Assembly: GCA_947525975.1 (NCBI GenBank)
Contig: CANNVE010000025.1
Span: 1 to 37,000 of the forward strand
Source: an uncultured Muribaculaceae bacterium
GTDB lineage: Bacteria; Bacteroidota; Bacteroidia; Bacteroidales; Muribaculaceae
Reading direction: 5' to 3'
Length of the DNA stretch: 37,000 nucleotides
Below, piece after piece: positions 31,994 through 37,000 of the stretch. Position 1 is the stretch's first letter; every line of letters begins with the position of its first letter. Made by a program: the position numbers and the translations under genes. The notes beneath the pieces were generated by a model. The model saw only the letters and a program-made list of their open reading frames with translations, ran no database searches and was not told where the DNA came from.

Positions 31994-32747
31994 TATATGT
32001 GTATCTATTACTAATTATTACATTAAGTGATTCTTGTTCTAATTTAGGAAATATCCTTTGTTGTTCTCTCCCAAATAAAGGGTCTGACAATATCCTAAAT
32101 AAAACATACCTTACTATAGCATACTCCTTATGTGAGAAACTATGATAATCTGATGTCCAAGCATCTTGTTGTAGATGTAGATGAACACGTTTTCGAAGTT
32201 CCTTACAATATGATATATATGAACGTGCTACTTTTGAATCGACAATATTAAGATAATTTCCATTTAACACGGATATGATAAGAAAGTGGAAATCTTGAAT
32301 TGCTTCTTTGGGGACATCAAATTTTTCTTTAGTTCCTTCAACTTTGACTAAAGTCTTATTTCCGTCCTTATATGTTTTAACATCGCGGAGAATCGGCTTA
32401 TAATAATGTTGATATTTTAACTTTTTATGGTATGAAAGAATATGATAAAAAACAGATTCTATAATTGCTGCGGCAGAAATGATATAATTCTTATATAGCA
32501 TACAGTATAGACTATCCGAAAATTGCATTTCTGTTAGTTGTAAATCAATGTATTCCAAATACTGCAAACTGTAAGCTATATTTTTTTTGATTGTCGCATT
32601 AAGAGACTCAAAAATACCATACGATAAATCCGCTTCATATTCTGAAACTAAAGATGGATACCAACGATATTTAGTGGGTATTTCATTCTTTCGTAGAAGT
32701 GATTCTATATCAGTAGTAGTTTTGCGTATGTTTGAAAATCTATGCAT
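31986..32747 (-). CDS. HEPN-like protein inserted between DUF4391 and mod
   Basis: A 253-residue, largely helical protein with lysine- and tyrosine-rich, AT-rich coding sequence. The region YISYCKELRKRVHLHLQQD (Arg185, Arg187, His189, His191) fits the R-x(4-6)-H signature of HEPN ribonucleases, and the central helix KNYIISAAAIIESVFYHIL could be the hydrophobic helix of such a bundle. HEPN proteins often cleave RNA in defence systems; activity here is an inference. Both ends are exact 8-nt overlaps, with the DUF4391 stop (ATGCATAG) and the mod start (ATGGATAA), so it is translationally coupled on both sides. Base composition differs from its flanking genes, suggesting transfer. Confidence 0.7.
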   Translation of the reverse strand: MHRFSNIRKTTTDIESLLRKNEIPTKYRWYPSLVSEYEADLSYGIFESLNATIKKNIAYSLQYLEYIDLQLTEMQFSDSLYCMLYKNYIISAAAIIESVFYHILSYHKKLKYQHYYKPILRDVKTYKDGNKTLVKVEGTKEKFDVPKEAIQDFHFLIISVLNGNYLNIVDSKVARSYISYCKELRKRVHLHLQQDAWTSDYHSFSHKEYAIVRYVLFRILSDPLFGREQQRIFPKLEQESLNVIISNRYTYNG

Positions 32748-33384
32748 TATTTTTTTCTTTCAATTTTTGGAGTTTGACGAATAATTCGCGCTTACGGCGC
32801 GGCTGTTTAGTGGCGTTCATCTGACGTTCCAACGCAGTGATTTGGCGTTCAAGTTTGGCGCGCTCTTCGTCAACCTTGATTTGCTCGGTTAGATCAGTGA
32901 GTGGTGAGGAATTAGTAGTGAGTTGTGATGCGTTTACTTCTAACTGCTCACTTCTAATTGAGTTCACTATATTAACCCAAACGGCATCAAGATTGAGACC
33001 TTGGATAGTGAGGAGTTGGAAGTTAGGAGTGAGGAGTTGCCAGTTGGTTGTGAACAGTTTTGTATGGTACACGGCAAGCATTGCTTCTTCCTCGAAGCGC
33101 AGCAGATATACGATGCGCTGAGGGATATATTTGGCGAGGAGGGATATTGCCTTAGTGTCGAAGTCGCGAGATTTGAGCGACACTTCGACAACGAATATTT
33201 CTTTGACCTCGTTGCCGACGGCGATAGCCGGAACGGTTCGAGGCGAAATCCAATTAACGAAGTCAAGACGCGACACATCGGCATCGAAACGCTCTCGTTG
33301 CGATGGAGTCCAGTCGAACCGCTTAAAAAGCTGCGCCTTGGGCAGCGGTCGTTTGACTTCGGTGGGTGGTGGCAGTCCTAACAT
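32740..33384 (-). CDS. DUF4391 domain protein of an expanded type III R-M locus
   Basis: A protein of 214 residues if started at ATG 33384, 1 nt after the microprotein stop, with GGAGG 11 nt before it. A GTG at 33402 would add six residues but overlaps the microprotein. The N-terminal ~130 residues are the DUF4391 fold (KAQLFKRFDWTPSQRERFDADVSRLDF, then EIFVVEVSLKSRDFD, then YIPQRIVYLLRFEEEAMLAVYHTKL). The C-terminus is a coiled coil (ERAKLERQITALERQMNAT). DUF4391 commonly accompanies SNF2 helicases and type III Mod/Res genes; its role is unknown. Two repeat-derived insertions (32910-32959, 33007-33039) separate the domain from the coiled coil. Confidence 0.85.
   Translation of the reverse strand: MLGLPPPTEVKRPLPKAQLFKRFDWTPSQRERFDADVSRLDFVNWISPRTVPAIAVGNEVKEIFVVEVSLKSRDFDTKAISLLAKYIPQRIVYLLRFEEEAMLAVYHTKLFTTNWQLLTPNFQLLTIQGLNLDAVWVNIVNSIRSEQLEVNASQLTTNSSPLTDLTEQIKVDEERAKLERQITALERQMNATKQPRRKRELFVKLQKLKEKNNA
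32910..32959. repeat. family B imperfect palindrome inside the DUF4391 gene
   Basis: Arms 32910-32926 and 32943-32959 pair at 14 of 17 positions (AATTAGTAGTGAGTTGT against AATTAGAAGTGAGCAGT) with a 16-nt centre. It is translated in frame as part of RSEQLEVNASQLTTNSS. It is related to the element at 33843-33899. Confidence 0.7.
33007..33039. repeat. 21-bp period direct repeat inside the DUF4391 gene
   Basis: AGTGAGGAGTTG occurs at 33007-33018 and again at 33028-33039, with a degenerate third unit following. In protein this gives seven-residue units TTNWQLL and TPNFQLL. It resembles the family B arms without the palindrome. Confidence 0.75.
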
Positions 33385-33385
33385 T

Positions 33386-33538
33386 TTAAAATTTGCCTCC
33401 ACATATCTCTTTTAGGGCAGCTAAGCCAAATGTCATAAAGACTAAGATAGGGAAAAAATATTCAAATAAGGCAATAATTAGTACTATAGCGACAATAGAC
33501 AAAATAATAAATAAAATAATTTTAATTGTGGTATCCAT
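33386..33538 (-). CDS. 50-residue membrane microprotein in the defence operon
   Basis: A short gene fitted exactly between its neighbours: the ATG begins 1 nt after the helicase stop (TAA, T, ATG) and the stop TAA ends 1 nt before the DUF4391 ATG. After MDTTIK the peptide is almost entirely hydrophobic, with two stretches (IILFIILSIVAIVLIIALF and FFPILVFMTFGLAAL) separated by EY, then a hydrophilic tail KEICGGKF. This fits two membrane helices or one hairpin. No family was recognised. The coding sequence is very AT-rich. The tight spacing on both sides argues for a real gene; a purely chance hydrophobic frame remains possible. Confidence 0.6.
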   Translation of the reverse strand: MDTTIKIILFIILSIVAIVLIIALFEYFFPILVFMTFGLAALKEICGGKF

Positions 33539-33539
33539 A

Positions 33540-36500
33540 TTATTTTATGATTAAAAAACATATTAACTCAAAGTCGTCGAGCCCGCGGACTTCGTTGCCG
33601 AAAAGCGAGCCGCTGTCGCCGTCGAGGAACGAGAAAAGGTCGGTGGTCTCCTTGACTTTTATAAGCGAGGAGATGGCGTCGCCGAGCAACTTGGAGTAAG
33701 TGCCCATACGTTGACCGTCGCGTGTCTCGGCGTTGAACTTATGGCAAAGGTCGAGCAGCGGTGTTGCATTGCCCCGACACAAATGGCGCATTGTGTCAAG
33801 CAAAGATTTCGGGTCGAGGTGGTCTATGAATACTGAGTTATCAGTGAGCAGAGAGGAGTTAGTAGTGCATTTCTCACTACTAACTGCTACCTTTTCACTT
33901 TTGATATAGACCATATAGAACGGATGAAGCCTGTTCTTACGGTCGATATTGATTGAGTTGTTGCGATTTTTGAGAACGAAAATCACGCCCGGAGGCGCGT
34001 CTTGTGACGAAGGCACAATGGCATGAAGTCCGAAAGGCGTATGCTCGATGTCGTGCCCCTCTTTTATATAGTCAAGCAGGTCGAGGCGAAATTCGTTCAA
34101 GCCCAAATCCATAATGGAAACACCTGTGTTCATCTCCTCAATATCCACGACTTCCTCTTTGAGGCGTTCCAACTGGTCTCGACGATATTTGAGGTCGCCT
34201 TGCTCGGCATCGGTGAGCGGGTTATCATCGCCGGTGGCTGTGAGTACTGACACTTTCATGCGGGCTTCGACACGACCTTTGAGGTCGATGTATTCATCCA
34301 AGTCCATATCGGGCCAGTAGTTGACGAGCTGAATGACCGCATTACGCGAGCCAATACGGTCGATACGCCCGAAACGTTGGATGATGCGCACCGGATTCCA
34401 ATGTATATCATAATTGATGAGATAGTCGCAGTCTTGTAGGTTCTGCCCCTCCGAGATGCAGTCTGTGGCGATAAGTACATCAATTTCCTCATGAAGATTG
34501 GGATAGACAGCAGCCTTTTCTTTCGAGATTGGCGAAAAAAGAGTGAGGACTTTATTGAAGTCCATTTTGCCAATTGTCGATCCCGATGCGGACGCGACAT
34601 GTCGCGTCCCTGCAATTGTGCATCGCGCTTCGACATCGCCGGAGATAAGGGCCGTGTTAAGCCCGGTGCGTTCCTTGATGAGAGGCGCAATATTCTCATA
34701 GAGATATTGAGCCGTGTCGGAAAATGCTGTGAAGATTATGATTTTCTTGTTGCCGGGATTGATAGGGTTGGCGAACTTCGAGCGGATGTCTTCTATGAGC
34801 AACTGAAGTTTGCTGTCATGCTCAGGTGTAATGTCTTCGAGCATGAAGAGCAGTGTGCGGAGATTATCAAGGTCTTTGGCGAGATATTCGCGCCACTGCA
34901 CATAGTCCATGTCGGCAAGGTCAATCTTTGTTTTCTTTCCTCCGATGAACACTGAATCCTCGCGTTCGTCGAAGTCGAGACCTTCGCCAAACTCATAGTC
35001 ATTGACTGAGGTATGGGTACCGGAGGCTGCAACCGAGTCAATGGCGTTGATGGTGTCCTCGATATAGTTTTTGATGCGAGAGAGCGTAAGGCGGAAGGAG
35101 TTGACCGAACTTTCGAGACGTTTGAGCAAGTTGATGCTCATGAGTTGGCGAATGCCGCGCTCACGGCCGCTGCGCGAAAGATTGCTGAAACGTCCGTCCT
35201 CACGCACTTCGGCATACTTCTCCAACTTGCTCGGCAAGATGAAGTCGGAGGGTGTGTAGATAGCCAGGTTGAGTTCGCTGACGCTTTGGAAAATGTCGTT
35301 GAAATTGACCGCCGTTGAGAGGTCGGTCAGTTTCGGGGAGCGAGAGATGGGTTTCAGTCGCTCCGGAAATTTTCCGATGTCGGTAGTGTCGTAATATTGC
35401 TCGATGTGTTTTCGGCTTCGGGCAATGGTGACGCTGTCGAGCACTTCAAAGAAGTCGAAACTGAGCGTTTCAAGCAGCGCTTTGGTGGTACGATCTTCCG
35501 GCGGAAGTTTGGACCAACGATTGAAAGCAGTCTGCGCCTGACGAAAAATATCGTCAAGCGAACTTGTGGTTTTTAACTGCGCGTCCATCCGCGACGAGTC
35601 GCCCTCATAGGCGAGCGCGAGTTGGTTGCGCAAGTCATTGAAACGATTATTGACAGGCGTAGCCGACAACATCAGAACCTTAGTCTTGACCCCTGCGCGG
35701 ATAACCTTGTTCATCAGTTGGAGATAGCGGTTCTCGCGCGAGTTCTCGTCATTCTCGTCGGTAGTCACTTTGCCTCCGTTGCGGAAGTTGTGGCTTTCGT
35801 CTATAACGACAAGGTCGTAGTTGCCCCAGTTGATATGTTCGAGGTCGAGACCGTTGCTTTGCCCGGACTGACGCGAAAGGTCGGTATGATAGAGAACATC
35901 ATAACGCAAACGGTCGTCAACAAGGGGATTGTTGACGTAGTTGCTGCGGTATGTCATCCAGTTGTCGTGAAGCTTCTTCGGGCAGAGAACAAGGACTGAC
36001 TTGTTGCGGTTTTCGTAATATTTGATTACGGAAAGCGCGGTGAACGTCTTGCCGAGACCCACGGAGTCGGCAAGTATGCAGCCGTTATACTTTTCGAGCT
36101 TGTTGATGATAGCGAGAGCCGCATCACGCTGAAAGTTGTAGAGTTTGTTCCAGATTACGCTCGACTTGAAGCCGGTGGCTTCGTTGGGCAAAACGTCCTC
36201 TGAAATATCTTCAAGAAACTCATTGAAGATATTGTAGAGCGTAACGAAGTAGATAAACTCCGGCGCGTTCTCCTTGTAGGCGTTTGTGATGTTGTCGAGC
36301 ACCTGTTCGGTGACGACTTGCAGTTTTTCTCCGTCGTGCCACACTTGATTGAAAAGATTCAGGTAGAACTGCGACATCGGAGCATCTGTACGCTGAACGA
36401 ACTGATAGGCATTATTGCCTCGTTCACAACCGAGATCAACAGTTGTAAATCCTGTGACGGGCATATAATTGACATCATCGACATTGATGAAGCCCATCAT

Positions 36501-36866
36501 ATTTTCATTGGTGCGGTTCGACTTGAAACATACCTTTTGCCTGATCCATTCGGCACACTCCTTTGCGACGGCTTTAAGCGACAGCTCATTGCGGAGTTTT
36601 ATCTCAAATTCCGAACCAAACAGGTCGCGCTCACGGTTAAGACGCGGTATGTAAAATTCCCGACGTTGCTTATCCGCTTTCTCGGTGGTAAACGATGGGG
36701 AAGTAAAGATAAAACGCAACTCATCTATATCTTTCAGTTGCTCTTTGAGCTCCTGAAAGGCATAAATCGAAAAACTTGCTGCCGCTATCGACACACGACT
36801 GCCTGATTTGATGGTAGTCACCAAGTCATCGCGCAGGGTTTGATTTATGTTGTCAATGAGTTGCAC
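33540..36866 (-). CDS. SNF2/HepA-type helicase with PLD-like N-terminal domain
   Basis: A 1108-residue protein. The N-terminal ~170 residues resemble the phospholipase-D-like domain of this helicase family (SRVSIAAASFSIYAFQELK, DELRFIFTSPSFT), but no HxK(x4)D motif is visible, so nuclease activity may be lost. The helicase part has motif I LADSVGLGKTFTAL (VGLGKT 269-274), DEAH-type DESH (356-359), motif III MLSATPVNNR, motif V ATDCISEGQNLQDCDYLINYD and motif VI IQRFGRIDRIGSRN. Start is GTG 36866; an in-frame stop lies 3 codons upstream. It begins the operon microprotein-DUF4391-HEPN-mod. Palindromic repeats at 33843-33899 and 34590-34609 are read through in frame, adding peptides such as ARCTIAGTRHVASASG. 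Confidence 0.9.
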   Translation of the reverse strand: MQLIDNINQTLRDDLVTTIKSGSRVSIAAASFSIYAFQELKEQLKDIDELRFIFTSPSFTTEKADKQRREFYIPRLNRERDLFGSEFEIKLRNELSLKAVAKECAEWIRQKVCFKSNRTNENMMGFINVDDVNYMPVTGFTTVDLGCERGNNAYQFVQRTDAPMSQFYLNLFNQVWHDGEKLQVVTEQVLDNITNAYKENAPEFIYFVTLYNIFNEFLEDISEDVLPNEATGFKSSVIWNKLYNFQRDAALAIINKLEKYNGCILADSVGLGKTFTALSVIKYYENRNKSVLVLCPKKLHDNWMTYRSNYVNNPLVDDRLRYDVLYHTDLSRQSGQSNGLDLEHINWGNYDLVVIDESHNFRNGGKVTTDENDENSRENRYLQLMNKVIRAGVKTKVLMLSATPVNNRFNDLRNQLALAYEGDSSRMDAQLKTTSSLDDIFRQAQTAFNRWSKLPPEDRTTKALLETLSFDFFEVLDSVTIARSRKHIEQYYDTTDIGKFPERLKPISRSPKLTDLSTAVNFNDIFQSVSELNLAIYTPSDFILPSKLEKYAEVREDGRFSNLSRSGRERGIRQLMSINLLKRLESSVNSFRLTLSRIKNYIEDTINAIDSVAASGTHTSVNDYEFGEGLDFDEREDSVFIGGKKTKIDLADMDYVQWREYLAKDLDNLRTLLFMLEDITPEHDSKLQLLIEDIRSKFANPINPGNKKIIIFTAFSDTAQYLYENIAPLIKERTGLNTALISGDVEARCTIAGTRHVASASGSTIGKMDFNKVLTLFSPISKEKAAVYPNLHEEIDVLIATDCISEGQNLQDCDYLINYDIHWNPVRIIQRFGRIDRIGSRNAVIQLVNYWPDMDLDEYIDLKGRVEARMKVSVLTATGDDNPLTDAEQGDLKYRRDQLERLKEEVVDIEEMNTGVSIMDLGLNEFRLDLLDYIKEGHDIEHTPFGLHAIVPSSQDAPPGVIFVLKNRNNSINIDRKNRLHPFYMVYIKSEKVAVSSEKCTTNSSLLTDNSVFIDHLDPKSLLDTMRHLCRGNATPLLDLCHKFNAETRDGQRMGTYSKLLGDAISSLIKVKETTDLFSFLDGDSGSLFGNEVRGLDDFELICFLIIK
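33843..33899. repeat. family B palindrome inside the helicase gene
   Basis: Twenty-five-bp arms (33843-33867 and 33875-33899) pair at 20 positions; the inner 11 bp (AGTTAGTAGTG, 33857-33867, with 33875-33885) are perfect around the loop CATTTCT. It is translated as VAVSSEKCTTNSSLLTDN, a hydrophilic insertion near the C-terminus of the helicase. Confidence 0.9.
34590..34609. repeat. perfect palindrome inside the helicase gene (family A, copy 2)
   Basis: GGACGCGACATGTCGCGTCC, perfectly self-complementary over 20 bp, with CAATTG on both sides (34571-34576 and 34613-34618). It sits in frame between motifs IV and V of the helicase, giving the local peptide TIAGTRHVASASG. It is similar to the element at 30475-30502. 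Confidence 0.9.
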
Positions 36867-36927
36867 TTCGGGTCACTCGCTTTCTCAGCCATTGACTCCG
36901 ACATGGCACAATTAGATAGGTTTGGGC

Positions 36928-36965
36928 AAAAAGAAAAGCGGGAGTCTTATCATTACTCGTCCCGC
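36928..36965 (-). terminator. possible terminator of a gene beyond the right edge
   Basis: On the minus strand GCGGGA (36965-36960) pairs with TCCCGC (36943-36938), with a 16-nt loop, followed by TTTTCTTTTT. It would end a transcript entering from beyond 37000 and isolate the defence operon. The 134 bases from 36867 to 37000 hold no recognisable gene; an 18-codon frame (MSESMAEK...) runs over the helicase start but looks incidental. Confidence 0.55.
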
Positions 36966-37000
36966 AACTCGTAGCCTTCGAACTTGCTTTAATCGCCAGA

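Noticed and set aside
32900-33060. Repeats in DUF4391 as a CRISPR-like array
   Set aside because: Units are degenerate, unequal, in frame and without unique spacers; no cas genes are present.
36915-36924. TAGGTTTG on the plus strand as a promoter
   Set aside because: No plus-strand gene follows within the window and it runs into the terminator-like hairpin; probably chance.

Overview
The window looks like a chromosomal segment of a Bacteroidales gut commensal, most likely Muribaculaceae (S24-7) or a close relative. The reasons are a SusC/SusD pair with clustered glycosidases, repeated TAnnTTTG-type -7 promoter elements and almost no Shine-Dalgarno sequences, tRNAs without an encoded CCA, a NamZ (DUF1343) lipoprotein, and interspersed palindromes of a kind I associate with Bacteroidota genomes. 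The family-level placement is an inference from gene style and was not tested.

Left edge (1-1.74 kb): a small accessory group on the minus strand, made of a possible SUKH-like protein, a small membrane-anchored protein and an AraC-type regulator. From 1.74 to 21.0 kb lies a polysaccharide utilisation locus (PUL). It holds a GH2, a divergent GH43, ManA plus a ROK sugar kinase, tRNA-Arg(CCU), a membrane-tethered AraC regulator with a two-component-style sensor but no kinase, a polysaccharide lyase-GH88 fusion, a GH97, SusD and SusC. Together these would import oligosaccharides (SusCD), cut uronate-containing chains (lyase/GH88), trim side chains (GH2, GH43, GH97) and feed released hexoses into metabolism (ROK kinase, ManA).

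21.1-24.8 kb is a probable cell-wall recycling operon: NamZ-like exo-muramidase, sodium:solute symporter and WYL regulator. It is followed on the plus strand by tRNA-Ala(GGC). Right of this tRNA the content becomes accessory: a DUF4160/DUF2442 pair (possible toxin-antitoxin), a coiled-coil protein, then an 11 kb defence locus on the minus strand that runs to the window edge.

The defence locus is the most interesting part. In transcription order it holds a SNF2-type helicase with a PLD-like N-terminus, a 50-residue membrane microprotein, DUF4391, a HEPN-like protein, a type III Mod methyltransferase, then (behind its own promoter) a small antitoxin-like gene, a zeta-toxin-like kinase and a type III Res subunit with a PD-(D/E)XK nuclease. 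The first five genes are coupled by 1-nt gaps or 8-nt overlaps. Two families of palindromic repeats sit in frame inside three of these genes, and the Mod target-recognition region and the HEPN-like gene are visibly AT-rich, so the locus looks like a recently shuffled, expanded type III restriction-modification system.

No stretch longer than 300 bases lacks a gene. No rRNA, CRISPR array, transposase, integrase or phage gene was seen.
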